From: JAWPMT01 sp965215825 | GTDB lineage: Bacteria; Bacteroidota; Bacteroidia; Cytophagales; Cyclobacteriaceae | Direction: 5' to 3' | Assembly (NCBI GenBank): GCA_965215825.1 | Contig: CBDCEM010000002.1 | Span: 310,001 to 374,000, forward strand | DNA: 64,000 nt | Shown: piece by piece, positions 18,030 to 26,664 of the stretch | How the letters are laid out: each line of letters starts with the position of its first letter | Numbering within the stretch: position 1 is the first letter of the stretch | Notes under the pieces: generated by a model | Seen by the model: only the letters and a program-made list of their open reading frames with translations | Told to the model about the DNA's origin: nothing | The model's database searches: none | Translations under genes and position numbers: made by a program

Positions 18030-18358
18030 CTTCTTTGGTGTCAGTAACCATCTATCATTTCACAGGTTTGGCGTCTGCCAGTGGGGTGGTTAATCGTAAC
18101 TAAATATATAGGTTTTTCACTAGCCTCAAGTAAATCAGTAGAGCTGCGACAGGCATGAGGTAGCCGGTGATTTAGTCCTCTTCTGTTTATTACTTCTGGA
18201 TGTGGTGGGGTGTTGACTTTGGTTGGTGGAAAGAGCGTCAATGCGTTTCATTAACGTCGTAAGATGAACATTTCAAATTTATTCCAAGCTGAAAAATTGC
18301 ATACCACCTGCAATTGTCGTTGTAGGCTTATAGCGTTTCGGCATTTAGTAGCAACTTT
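18030..18358. other. gene-free stretch between sulfatase and DUF262 gene
   Basis: About 330 bp holding the upstream region of the sulfatase and the downstream region of the DUF262 gene. A 66-codon leftward frame at 18041-18241 has no family resemblance and looks like chance. No hairpin followed by a T-run, and no known repeat, was found. Confidence 0.5.
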
Positions 18359-20101
18359 TTAGAAGGCCCAAACAGTATCGTATGAAAGATCCGAGAAAGC
18401 TTTAGATGCACTATTGACTCTAGACTCGGTCCAGCTAGAAAAAGTGCCATTCTGTGTGACAAATTCTTCCACTATTCTAAGTTCAGAATTTCTAAACAAC
18501 GCTAATTTATCTGTAAAAGGCTCAGTGTCCGCGATATTGTTAATTGCTCTGTCCAATGGCAATAAGTTTCCAATGAATCCTACGTAATTACTTGCTGATG
18601 AGCTAGATTGGGGTATAATATGTTCCAGAGTTATTATATCGGTAGTTAATTCGTCCGTATTGCGTTTGTGTTTTTCAATAGTTCTGAAAATGTATTGAAT
18701 CAATTTCTTGTCCTTCGACTTCCTATTAGTAAACCACAATTTCTTAAAGCTCTTTTCGAATACTTCTTTGCTTGGCAGTTTTACTCTTAGCTCATTTGTT
18801 AAGTCGTTTAAAACTTCAGTTGCTTCCGTTCTATTCGCACATTCTTCAAGAGACCTAGCAGCTTTGGAGTACTTTCCATCAATTCCTGACGCTCGTGAGG
18901 AACTTATTGCAGTGAACATAAAATGAAATTTCTCTAATACGAGCAAGGTGTTTAGATGGTCATTGATATTAATCTTCCTCGACTTTCGGGCTCTTTTGAG
19001 AGCAAGTAAAAGAGGCCTGGGCTGCACAACTTTAAATAAAACCAACGATGCTAGACTAGTGTAAATTGGTTTCTCTTCTTGCTGGGGCCAATCGGCGATA
19101 TTAGGGTTTGCAATGGAATTGTAGTAATCCGCATTAGTTACTAAATCATCCAGAAATTCATTTGTGGTTATTACGCCATCGTCAAAATGCTTTTTGAAAG
19201 TTTTGTAAATCCTGCCTTCACTAGTAAATCCATACTTGGATAACCAAAAGTGTCTAAAAAATGTATCAAGATTAATTGGATTGTCTCCTTCAGTTAAGGA
19301 AGTTCTAATTTTCTTCCACTCCGTTTTAGCAAAGTCATCAGGGTGTGTTAGATTAAGTTCTTTGAAGATTAAGTTTTTTACAAGGTCTACCGCGGATAAA
19401 CTCATTCCTCTGGCATTCAATGTCTCAAAGATCGTATACGCGTCATCCTCGTCCGTAACAGTAATGTAAATGACTTTCAGAAAACTCAAAACTTGATCTC
19501 GTAAAGCATTTAATAGCGATTGATACTTTTCATTGTTGTCTCCAGAAATGCTATCAAAATCCCGAAACTTGGATTGCAAATTTTGAATTGTAAGTGAGTT
19601 GTGAAATATTTGATAAGCTTCAATCAGCTTAATCTCCTCTTCATTCGAAGCAGCCATGGATTCTTTCTCAAAATTTTGAATTCCTCTTTGAAAAAATGGC
19701 TTTGGAGTCTCGTTAATGAGTTTAAAATATGGTTCATTGCTATTATCTCTTCCTTCAATAAATTGATAATACAATCCAGTCGCTAAATTATCTTGAGATA
19801 TGTCACGGTAACTTTGTGTGATAGCGGACAGGAGAATAGTAATAGTAGTTAGTCTTTGTTGTCCATCAACAATTTTCATTTCTGGTGAGGAATCTTGTCC
19901 AACAAGGACGAGAGAACCAATAAAATATTCATTGTTTACACAAGTCCCATTCTCTACACGGATACTTGATTTAATATCTCTCCACAACTCTTGAACTTCC
20001 TCCTTTTTCCAAGAGTATTCTCTTTGGAACCTTGGAACAATGTACTTTTTGTTTACCGACAATAGGTCACTGATTGATTTGGTGTATGCATGTAAATCCA
20101 T
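18359..20101 (-). CDS. DUF262/DUF1524 (GmrSD-like) nuclease-family protein
   Basis: 580 residues. The N-terminal DUF262 domain has the ParB-like motifs VPRFQREYSWKKEEVQELWR (about 22-41) and IVDGQQRLTTI (about 77-87). The C-terminal DUF1524 domain carries the HNH-like LEHIIPQS near residue 500. In GmrSD these domains form a type IV restriction enzyme that uses nucleotides and cuts modified (glucosylated) phage DNA. Other DUF262 proteins belong to further defence systems. No partner gene is adjacent, so it appears to be a single-gene system. Placement beside repeats and an IS fits a mobile defence gene. Confidence 0.85.
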   Translation of the reverse strand: MDLHAYTKSISDLLSVNKKYIVPRFQREYSWKKEEVQELWRDIKSSIRVENGTCVNNEYFIGSLVLVGQDSSPEMKIVDGQQRLTTITILLSAITQSYRDISQDNLATGLYYQFIEGRDNSNEPYFKLINETPKPFFQRGIQNFEKESMAASNEEEIKLIEAYQIFHNSLTIQNLQSKFRDFDSISGDNNEKYQSLLNALRDQVLSFLKVIYITVTDEDDAYTIFETLNARGMSLSAVDLVKNLIFKELNLTHPDDFAKTEWKKIRTSLTEGDNPINLDTFFRHFWLSKYGFTSEGRIYKTFKKHFDDGVITTNEFLDDLVTNADYYNSIANPNIADWPQQEEKPIYTSLASLVLFKVVQPRPLLLALKRARKSRKININDHLNTLLVLEKFHFMFTAISSSRASGIDGKYSKAARSLEECANRTEATEVLNDLTNELRVKLPSKEVFEKSFKKLWFTNRKSKDKKLIQYIFRTIEKHKRNTDELTTDIITLEHIIPQSSSSASNYVGFIGNLLPLDRAINNIADTEPFTDKLALFRNSELRIVEEFVTQNGTFSSWTESRVNSASKAFSDLSYDTVWAF

Positions 20102-20383
20102 TTCGCTATTATTGTTGATTTCGTCTCGCTAAGCACAGGCGGCCCAACCCTTTCAAATTTCTTCTAAGCTATCTTATTATATAGTCCTTTGCAAATACCT
20201 CCGCGAGTAGATTGGGTTTAGCGTCTATTCTCTGTTGTTTGTTCTTGAGGATTTCTTCGCTAAATAAATTAGTTTCATTTTCAAGTAATCACCTGACACC
20301 TTGCTGTTTATAAAAGATTGGGCAATGATTCTCTTGATAAGATGTCAAATTCCCAAACAAACCATGGCAGTTCACTGAGTGAC
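20102..20383. other. non-coding region upstream of the DUF262 gene
   Basis: About 280 bp of AT-rich DNA that must hold the promoter of the leftward DUF262 gene. No repeat, hairpin or small gene could be supported. Confidence 0.4.
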
Positions 20384-20752
20384 TTAATCAAAGAAACTTT
20401 TGATGAACCGAATTGCGTACAGCAGCAGTGTTCCAATAAAACCACAGGAAGCACCTAGAACGCCTATCCAAATAATAGCTGATTTAGAGTCTGGATGATC
20501 TCTTATAATCAAATAAATAACCATCGCAAGAAGAGCAACTCCAACTCCTGATCCAATCCAAATGTCTTTTTGCGTTTGTTCGTTTTCCTCAACATAGTTT
20601 ACAAGCTTGATTGATTTGTGAAGTATGTTGGCACCTACTTTAGGGTATACCCCCTCTTGGTTTTCAACTAAGAAATTGAATATCAGTTTACACTTCCTAT
20701 TATGTGATCTTCGTTCTTTCGATGCTCTTCTTGATCCTCCTGATTTCTCCAT
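20384..20752 (-). CDS. C-terminal part of a frameshifted membrane protein
   Basis: 122-codon frame whose first ~19 residues (MEKSGGSRRASKERRSHNR) are an out-of-frame reading of the neighbouring gene's acidic segment. The genuine part begins around KCKLIFNFLVENQEG and ends with two predicted membrane helices (WIGSGVGVALLAMVIYLII, and a second covering WIGVLGASCGFIGTLLLYAI). It probably continues the protein encoded at 20683-21156 after a one-base frameshift near 20685-20700. Function unknown. Confidence 0.5.
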   Translation of the reverse strand: MEKSGGSRRASKERRSHNRKCKLIFNFLVENQEGVYPKVGANILHKSIKLVNYVEENEQTQKDIWIGSGVGVALLAMVIYLIIRDHPDSKSAIIWIGVLGASCGFIGTLLLYAIRFIKSFFD

Positions 20753-21156
20753 GCAACATCCTCATATATCTCCGAGTACGCCTTAGATAGTAATAAAGGT
20801 GTTTCAGTTTCTTCAACCTTGCCATCGCCAGCAAGAATCATGCTTTCAGCATCTACATTGAAGTCAATAACCAAATTTTCCAAATCCTTATTAGATGAAT
20901 TGTGAATTTCTATAGTAAATAAATTGAGATTTCTTGCCTCGTAATCGTTGTACATAACACGTATTTGACCCCAGTAATCATCCTCACTTGCAAATGCAAT
21001 AGGTTGAGAGGTGATTTTTCGTTTGAGAATTATAGTTCGCCCTTTAAATCTTTCTAAATAAACTCCAATTACTAAACTTGCTATAGCAGTTACAATTAAA
21101 CCAACCGTAGTTGGAATAAGTGTCTTGAGCATTTCTGGGTCTGATAAAAATTCCAT
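20683..21156 (-). CDS. N-terminal part of a frameshifted membrane protein
   Basis: 157 codons: an N-terminal membrane anchor (about residues 10-33, TTVGLIVTAIASLVIGVYL) followed by a beta-rich domain (NLFTIEIHNSSNKDLENLVI), then an acidic charged region. The frame closes soon after EDHIIGSVN. The downstream frame carries on smoothly with similar composition and two further membrane helices. Together they would form a ~255-residue three-helix protein with a soluble beta domain. Family not recognised. Confidence 0.55.
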   Translation of the reverse strand: MEFLSDPEMLKTLIPTTVGLIVTAIASLVIGVYLERFKGRTIILKRKITSQPIAFASEDDYWGQIRVMYNDYEARNLNLFTIEIHNSSNKDLENLVIDFNVDAESMILAGDGKVEETETPLLLSKAYSEIYEDVAWRNQEDQEEHRKNEDHIIGSVN

Positions 21157-21312
21157 AGTGAGTTTAATTCACTTCAACTACAGGCTAATGAGCATTTTTT
21201 CCGTTATTATTCTTCAGTACTATTTTGCCCACAATCAATGATAAAAATGTCACTTTACATTTGTCACAGTCATATAACGTACCATTAGATATAAAGATAG
21301 TTCAAACCGATC

Positions 21313-21339
21313 TTAGAAACCATTTTCTGCCAAGAAAAG
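21313..21339 (+). repeat. 27-bp dispersed repeat, copy 2
   Basis: Exact second copy of the 27-bp sequence at 16291-16317, including the TTTTCTGCCAAGAAAA mini-hairpin, in the gene-free DNA between the frameshifted gene and the WG-repeat gene. Confidence 0.75.
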
Positions 21340-21445
21340 ATATCTACCATGTCTGATACTGTATAATTAGGAATGTCTTTGAAGAAGCAACCATCGTTGT
21401 TTGCTTTCTGGATGTGGTGTAGATGTTGGAATCATTTAGGTCAAG

Positions 21446-21519
21446 CGCCCTTCGAGAGCCTCAGGATGCCCCTTCAAGTGCCTCAAGATCCCCCTTCGAG
21501 TGCCACGGGATGCCCCTCC
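21446..21519. repeat. 22-bp tandem repeat, about 3.3 copies
   Basis: Units at 21446-21467, 21468-21489 and 21490-21511 share the pattern CCCCTTCGAGTGCCTCAGGA plus T, with a partial fourth unit. They are G+C-rich against an AT-rich background. No spacers are present, so this is not a CRISPR array. The rest of 21157-21646 shows nothing else I can support. Confidence 0.75.
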
Positions 21520-21646
21520 TATTCTGGTCACAGCTTTGTGATTAACCAGAGGTTCACTATTTTGGTAAGCGATTGCTGAGGTGGGAGCACGCCTCTTAGC
21601 ATTGACAAATCCGGAAATGTGCATTTTGAAAAAAAGTAATACCCTC

Positions 21647-22225
21647 ATGAAAAATACATTATTTGCTGCTCTGATGAGCCTTATTAGTTTTTCTTCAATA
21701 GCACAGGAGAATACGATTGCAGACACGCTGAATAGTAATTCAATTATTTTCTACACGCAAAATGGAGAAGACATTTCGACGCGCTTGTATGGAACCATGA
21801 ATTACGAGGGTGAGGTAGTAATAAAACCTGTCTATCAGCACTTAAGCAGAGCCAATAATGCCATGATGGTAGCATGTAAAGGCGAGTGGAAGGTATATAA
21901 TGACAAAAAGGTCATAAAGAAAGTGCTAAAAGGATATGGTGTTTCTGGAAATTCCAACTATCAAATCATGTATGATTTAAAAGGAAAATATGGTGTGATC
22001 AGCGATACCGATAAAGAAATTGAACCCTTTGTGTACTCTTACATCCATGGTGGGGCTCGCTGGTTAAACGGGAATGGAAAAAACAAAAACGTAGTACGAG
22101 CTTCTAAAATAAATGATGGCGCGATCTATTACTATTCTGATGGAGATGGAGGTTCGGGTAGCAAGCATGCTTCCAATTATGGTCAGCAAAAAGGGAAATT
22201 GGAACTAGAGTTGAAGCTTCAGTAG
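21647..22225 (+). CDS. secreted WG-repeat protein
   Basis: About 192 residues from the ATG at 21647, which opens a signal peptide (MKNTLFAALMSLISFSSIAQ). The frame continues upstream to 21581, but that part is not signal-like. Two segments, YGTMNYEGEVVIKPVYQHL and YDLKGKYGVISDTDKEIEPF, match the WG (KWG) repeat pattern in which a short beta unit repeats GKwGyid. The C-terminus is Gly/Asp/Ser rich. Function of such proteins is generally unknown. It converges with the SpoIIE phosphatase gene. Confidence 0.65.
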   Translation: MKNTLFAALMSLISFSSIAQENTIADTLNSNSIIFYTQNGEDISTRLYGTMNYEGEVVIKPVYQHLSRANNAMMVACKGEWKVYNDKKVIKKVLKGYGVSGNSNYQIMYDLKGKYGVISDTDKEIEPFVYSYIHGGARWLNGNGKNKNVVRASKINDGAIYYYSDGDGGSGSKHASNYGQQKGKLELELKLQ

Positions 22226-22299
22226 CGTTTAATTGTGCACTAATGCTGATAGCACAAACTGAATCTAACCACCTGCATATTCGAGCAATAAAGTTTTCT

Positions 22300-23043
22300 T
22301 CAGATTCTAAGCCCTACGACCAACAGGTCGTCTACAGGTTCATCCTCACCAAGCCAGGAAGTCAACGTACGGGTGATCTCCTTTTTTTGAGTGGTCATTG
22401 GGTGTTGTGCTATTTTTTCCAGCAATTGTTTGACCTGTTTGCTTCCGAAACGCTTGGTATCAGGCCCTCCGATCAGGTCCGAAAAGCCATCACTGGACAT
22501 ATAAATGTTGACTGAATCAGTCGCTTCAAGGTTGAGTTCATGATTCGTATACACCCTCGGGTAATCGAATAGCTCTCCAAGCTGCAAGCGATCGGCCTTT
22601 ATGACTTCACAACGCCCATTGGTTATACAGAACAGGTCCGTTTTCGCACCGGCAAAAACCAGGGCGCGGCTGGTTTTACTGATCCGCAGCACCCCCATAT
22701 CCGCTCCGGAACCCATGTATCTTTTAGGTTTTCCGTAAAACTGCAATTTCATGTGTTCGTGGATGGCCGTCAGTATTTCACAAGGGTCGGTCAGTTCCCG
22801 CTTACCGATAATATCTTCCAACGCATTCGTATAAATCCGAGTCATCATGCTTGCACCATAACCGTGACCCATACAATCAAATACAATCACAAAAAGATGT
22901 TCGGGCGTTTGATGTACCCAAAAACCATCACCCCCCACTTCTCCGATCATAGGCTGATTGATCACAAAGGCATCCAGGATGCTGGCGAGCAGTTCTTCCG
23001 GAAAGAGCTGAAAATAGTTCTCTTTGGCGGCGTTTGTGATCAT
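22300..23043 (-). CDS. SpoIIE-family (PP2C-type) serine phosphatase
   Basis: 247 residues consisting of a bare phosphatase domain. Metal-binding acidic motifs are seen in EVGGDGFWVHQ, VIVFDCMGHGYGASMM and YMSSDGFSDLIGG. SpoIIE-type phosphatases act on anti-sigma-factor antagonists in partner-switching, or on other phosphoserine signalling proteins. It overlaps the preceding response regulator by 4 bp (ATGA-type), so the two are made together and the receiver domain probably controls this enzyme. No anti-sigma or STAS gene is adjacent. Confidence 0.85.
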   Translation of the reverse strand: MITNAAKENYFQLFPEELLASILDAFVINQPMIGEVGGDGFWVHQTPEHLFVIVFDCMGHGYGASMMTRIYTNALEDIIGKRELTDPCEILTAIHEHMKLQFYGKPKRYMGSGADMGVLRISKTSRALVFAGAKTDLFCITNGRCEVIKADRLQLGELFDYPRVYTNHELNLEATDSVNIYMSSDGFSDLIGGPDTKRFGSKQVKQLLEKIAQHPMTTQKKEITRTLTSWLGEDEPVDDLLVVGLRI

Positions 23044-23420
23044 GAACGGGGTTTTTTGGCCGTTTTCATATGCCTATCTACTACTTTTAATAATTTTTCC
23101 TCAGTGAAAGGTTTGGCCAGGTAGTCTACCGCACCTATTTCCAATGCTTTATTGACGACTGTTTGTTGACCAACGGCACTCACGAAAATGATCTTTGATT
23201 TGACTTTTGAAGCTTTCAGGGCTTTTAACACATCAAACCCCATCATATCTGGCATCACATTATCGAGTGTGATGAGATCAGGCATAAGTTGTGAAGCCAT
23301 GTCTATCGCCAATTCACCCTTATCGGCCTCGCCTACAATGGTGTAGCCTGCACCACTCAGTACATTTCGGATGGTAGATCGGCTATAAATCGAGTCGTCA
23401 ACAATAAGTACGGTATTCAT
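23040..23420 (-). CDS. CheY-like single-domain response regulator
   Basis: 126 residues, a stand-alone receiver domain. The acidic pocket is in VLIVDDSIYSR, the phospho-acceptor Asp is in LITLDNVMPDMMGFDVL, and the conserved Lys is in DYLAKPFTEE. No output domain is attached; the overlapping downstream SpoIIE phosphatase is the likely output. No histidine kinase lies nearby, so the phosphodonor is unknown. Confidence 0.92.
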   Translation of the reverse strand: MNTVLIVDDSIYSRSTIRNVLSGAGYTIVGEADKGELAIDMASQLMPDLITLDNVMPDMMGFDVLKALKASKVKSKIIFVSAVGQQTVVNKALEIGAVDYLAKPFTEEKLLKVVDRHMKTAKKPRS

Positions 23421-23596
23421 GGTGGTCTATCCATAGGGTTTTTATCATCTGACATCTTTCCTACATGTTTTGAAAGATGTTTTTAATGGTTCGAAAAGAA
23501 AGTTATGTGATTGCCGTGATAAAAAGAAGCATTAAGCATTGTTGGAACTATTTAAAAAACAAGAGTTACACGACCGGCCCCTATCTAAAAAACCGC

Positions 23597-23650
23597 CCTT
23601 CGACTCTTCGCCTCTTCGACAAGCTCAGAGCTCAGTGCTCAGTATGACGC
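23597..23650. repeat. dispersed REP-like repeat, third copy
   Basis: Contains TTCGACTCTTCG, then CTCTTCGACAAGCTCAGAGC and TCAG, then GTATGACGCTAGG. This matches the end blocks of the tandem units at 16342-16530. The surrounding 23421-23693 gap is otherwise empty. Confidence 0.7.
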
Positions 23651-23693
23651 TAGGGAACCTAAACGTCCCTACCCTCCTAGATGGAAATATCGT

Positions 23694-24110
23694 TTATGAT
23701 GCTCGGTATTCGCTAATCTCAAATAAATGACCATCGGGATCTCTAAAAAAACATCTTGTTTCATCTCCACGATCCATCGGAGGGGTGATGAACTCCGCTC
23801 CCTTACTGTTCAATACTTCGTAAGCTTTCCTGCAGTCTTTTACTCTTATCGTATAGGAATGACTTACCGAATCCCGGTCTGTTGGTGGAGAAAAATGGGT
23901 GTTTGGTTTATCTTCCGTGGGACCTGATGGAGTTACCAATAGCAACCAGTTGCCCAGAAACTCCAACACCAAAGAGTCTCCTCCATATTCACGAAATATT
24001 TTAGCTCCCAGTACGTCGACATAAAACACTTTCGATTTAGACATGTCGGACACAACCAATATGGTTGTTAATGCAGCATCTGCAAACAGGTGATTTTTAT
24101 CATCACTCAT
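23694..24110 (-). CDS. VOC (glyoxalase/bleomycin-resistance) family protein
   Basis: 138 residues with two VOC half-modules: LTTILVVSDMSKSKVFYVDV followed by LGAKIF, and the second with FITPPMDRGDETRCFFRDPD then GHLFEISEY. The final Glu matches the usual metal ligand position. The superfamily includes glyoxalases, dioxygenases and resistance proteins, so the reaction cannot be named. A 9-bp hairpin (24135-24158) lies ~25 bp upstream of its start. Confidence 0.85.
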   Translation of the reverse strand: MSDDKNHLFADAALTTILVVSDMSKSKVFYVDVLGAKIFREYGGDSLVLEFLGNWLLLVTPSGPTEDKPNTHFSPPTDRDSVSHSYTIRVKDCRKAYEVLNSKGAEFITPPMDRGDETRCFFRDPDGHLFEISEYRAS

Positions 24111-24134
24111 ACTTTTAAAATTTTACCAAATACC

Positions 24135-24158
24135 ACAGCTAACTCTTAGGTTAGCTGT
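24135..24158. terminator. hairpin between DUF4838 and VOC genes
   Basis: Perfect 9-bp stem ACAGCTAAC / GTTAGCTGT with loop TCTTAG. On the minus strand it follows the DUF4838 stop and precedes the VOC start, without a strong T-run on that strand. Terminator or attenuator; the stem is certain, the role is not. Confidence 0.45.
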
Positions 24159-24219
24159 TTGTTATTTCAACTAATGTATGGATTCTAGAGCTGATTGCAA
24201 ACTCGGCTCCGGCAACAAG

Positions 24220-26409
24220 CTATTTACCCACCATGACCTCATCAATAAAAATCCAGGCAGGCAAACCTGAACCGTGATGCCACTCTGGGGCTACTAGGGG
24301 ACTTTTAGCAATGACTTTAATGTATCTGGCTTGAAGTGCTTGCGCTTGATGGTCGAAATATTGAATATCATTGATTTTGCTGGATTTCGTGAGCGGTGCC
24401 TGATTGGTTATCTCGGTAATCAGTTGGTAATTCTTCCCATCTAAACTGGCATAGTACACGACAGAGATTGGGAAAAATACAAGGTGGTTGGTGACTTGTA
24501 GAAAAGCAGTCGAGATGCGACTAAACTCGGTGGCTTGTCCCAGGTCAATCACGGCTTCCAAGTGGTTTCCTTCGAAACCCAGCCAATTGGCAAAGAAACT
24601 ACTGCCTCCGAAAGCTCCGTCTGTGAGCGTTTGCGGGTCTTCTTTGGCGTACTTTTTCGGTCGGCTGAGGAGTTCCACTTTCTTGCCTTGTGCCAGGTTG
24701 TTGATTTGGGTTCGTTCGATGGTGCGTTGGTAACTTTCGGTATATTCCGACACGGTATAACGCATTTCGTTCATCGCCGTGATATGGGCTTGCTGACTTG
24801 TTTTTTCGAAACGCGCTAATCGTTGTGGAACGTTTTCATTTTTGATGGCATCAGTCAAATTGCGCTTCGCAAATTCCAGTAAAGCATAATCGACGCTTAA
24901 TCGTGCCACATTTACCCGATGGGTCAATTCCTCCTCGTTAGCTACTGCCATTGCCGCTTCACCATATAAACTATCATAGGTAGTCAATAATTTTTGATTC
25001 AGAAAGCTCTCAAAACCCTGCGATGGGTCTCCATACAAAAACAAGAAAAACGTACTATCCGCTTGCAGTGCTTCGTGAACCGTCGTGATGTATGCTTCAA
25101 TAAAAGGAGCTGCCGCTTCATAATAACCCTTCAAAAAGTCATTCATGATGGCATCGGCATCGGCATTGGGTCGCCACAACAATTGAGCGGTGAGATAAGA
25201 ACGCAATTCGAACAATTCGCTTGGATTGTTGCTGTGTTGTTCAAATACCCACTTAGCATTATTCTCTCTGAACAATTCGATATTGGGCTTTAGCGTATGA
25301 ATATTCGGAAAGGGTGCCAGGAAGTTGGTGAACTGGGTAGTATAGTCCCAAATTCGAATGTTATCCGAGATCGCTGACCATTCTTTTAAATCATCTGAAA
25401 AATCTGTGCATTTTTCTTCGATGGGAGCACTGCGGTCACATTCGATGGAACAAAGTGTGATCAGTACATTTTTCCTGGGTTTAAGATGTTTCGGTGCTTT
25501 TCGTGTGTATTGGTAGGCGAGAGTAGAAATTTGTTTTTCCGGAAATTCATCTGCCATGCGGTTGACAAAGGTGATCATGGAACCCGCTGGTGTGCCTTCA
25601 CGTTGGTGAATGGCTTCACACTGGTCGCATTGGCAATATTGTGTATTGTCATCCTGGCTCACAGAAATGACTTCTGCCTCCGGATAACGAGCCAATTGAC
25701 TGGCCACACTATCTCTTACGATTTCAAAAACGGCTTCATTGGTCAGACACAATTGAGTGGTCAGTCGTTTGCCGTTGCGCAAAGCATAATACTCAGGATG
25801 TGTATCGTAAAACTGATCCGCAGGCATAAACCGGTGGAACGTATGGACTTTGGCAACAGGAACGTACGTTGGGAAAGCTTCATGCGTCACTCTTAGCTTG
25901 TCGGCAAAGTCCGGATTTTCGTAAAAAAGCCTGGAATGAACGGTTCGAGTGGTGATTTCCGGGGTGTAGCGATAGTTGAGATCTTTTGGAACGGAGATGC
26001 TTTTCAGTTTAGGAATTTTTTCAACAGTGGGTGAATAAAACCGGCAATCCAATTCTCTTTCCAGAAAAGCATAAACGGCATAGAGGGTAGATTTAGCTGA
26101 ACCTCCTTCTATATAGAAATTGCCATTTTTGGTATAATAAGTCACTTGATTCTCGTCGATTGCTGGATTTCGTCTGACAAAAACATTGGCCTGATTTTCA
26201 CTTTTTCCACCGATAGAGATTTCTACATTACCAATTTTTCGCAAGTAGGATTGCAGTTCATTAGCCGCCTTTCTTTCAAGTTCGTGAGCATTTTCGGCTA
26301 ATACGATGGTGCTTAGTGCTTCACCTTCTTGAGATAAATGAAGATTTTGCTGTTGATCACAACTTGTCACTAGCCAAAGTACAATGAGGTAAAAAGATAG
26401 GGTCTTCAT
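24220..26409 (-). CDS. DUF4838 lipoprotein with C-terminal discoidin-like domain
   Basis: 729 residues. A lipoprotein signal (LIVLWLVTSC) places it on the periplasmic or outer face of the envelope. Next come an alpha-glucuronidase-N-like segment (AANELQSYLRKIGNVEISIG) and a DUF4838 catalytic-barrel-like region with the Cys-rich CQCDQCEAIHQREGTPAGSM near residue 265. A beta-sandwich of F5/8 (discoidin) type ends the protein (LTDGAFGGSSFFANWLGFEG to the end). DUF4838 proteins are seen in polysaccharide-utilisation contexts, but the reaction is not established. Neighbouring sulfatase and sialidase genes fit glycan use. Confidence 0.8.
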   Translation of the reverse strand: MKTLSFYLIVLWLVTSCDQQQNLHLSQEGEALSTIVLAENAHELERKAANELQSYLRKIGNVEISIGGKSENQANVFVRRNPAIDENQVTYYTKNGNFYIEGGSAKSTLYAVYAFLERELDCRFYSPTVEKIPKLKSISVPKDLNYRYTPEITTRTVHSRLFYENPDFADKLRVTHEAFPTYVPVAKVHTFHRFMPADQFYDTHPEYYALRNGKRLTTQLCLTNEAVFEIVRDSVASQLARYPEAEVISVSQDDNTQYCQCDQCEAIHQREGTPAGSMITFVNRMADEFPEKQISTLAYQYTRKAPKHLKPRKNVLITLCSIECDRSAPIEEKCTDFSDDLKEWSAISDNIRIWDYTTQFTNFLAPFPNIHTLKPNIELFRENNAKWVFEQHSNNPSELFELRSYLTAQLLWRPNADADAIMNDFLKGYYEAAAPFIEAYITTVHEALQADSTFFLFLYGDPSQGFESFLNQKLLTTYDSLYGEAAMAVANEEELTHRVNVARLSVDYALLEFAKRNLTDAIKNENVPQRLARFEKTSQQAHITAMNEMRYTVSEYTESYQRTIERTQINNLAQGKKVELLSRPKKYAKEDPQTLTDGAFGGSSFFANWLGFEGNHLEAVIDLGQATEFSRISTAFLQVTNHLVFFPISVVYYASLDGKNYQLITEITNQAPLTKSSKINDIQYFDHQAQALQARYIKVIAKSPLVAPEWHHGSGLPAWIFIDEVMVGK

Positions 26410-26523
26410 AATTTTAAACGTCCTCCAGACTCATGAAGATAGGCTTTTCATTTAAACCCTCTCAAACACCCCTCCTAGTCTTAGTTTACTTAAGACCGAA
26501 TCTAAGTGAAGGGGGAGAACTGG

Positions 26524-26585
26524 GCAAATCATTGATTGCAGGTACATGCCAGTCCCGTAAGCGCAGGACTGGCTAAATGATTTGC
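26524..26585. other. nested inverted repeat (cruciform or structured RNA)
   Basis: Outer arms GCAAATCATT (26524-26533) / AATGATTTGC (26576-26585) and inner arms GCCAGTCC (26548-26555) / GGACTGGC (26566-26573) are both perfect. The inner loop is CGTAAGCGCA. It lies in the 255-bp gap between two divergent genes and has no T-run, so it is not a typical terminator. Confidence 0.7.
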
Positions 26586-26664
26586 GCGGCTGGGCGTCCC
26601 TAAAAATCCTCCTTTTATAAGTCTGTGTGTTCCCTTGTCAAGCAAATTGCCCCATCTTTGAGAC

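Noticed and set aside
21446..21519. CRISPR array
   Set aside because: The units are adjacent with no spacers and are only 22 bp; no cas gene is nearby.
22243..22515. 90-codon rightward frame
   Set aside because: It lies mostly antisense to the SpoIIE phosphatase gene and has no start context or family likeness.
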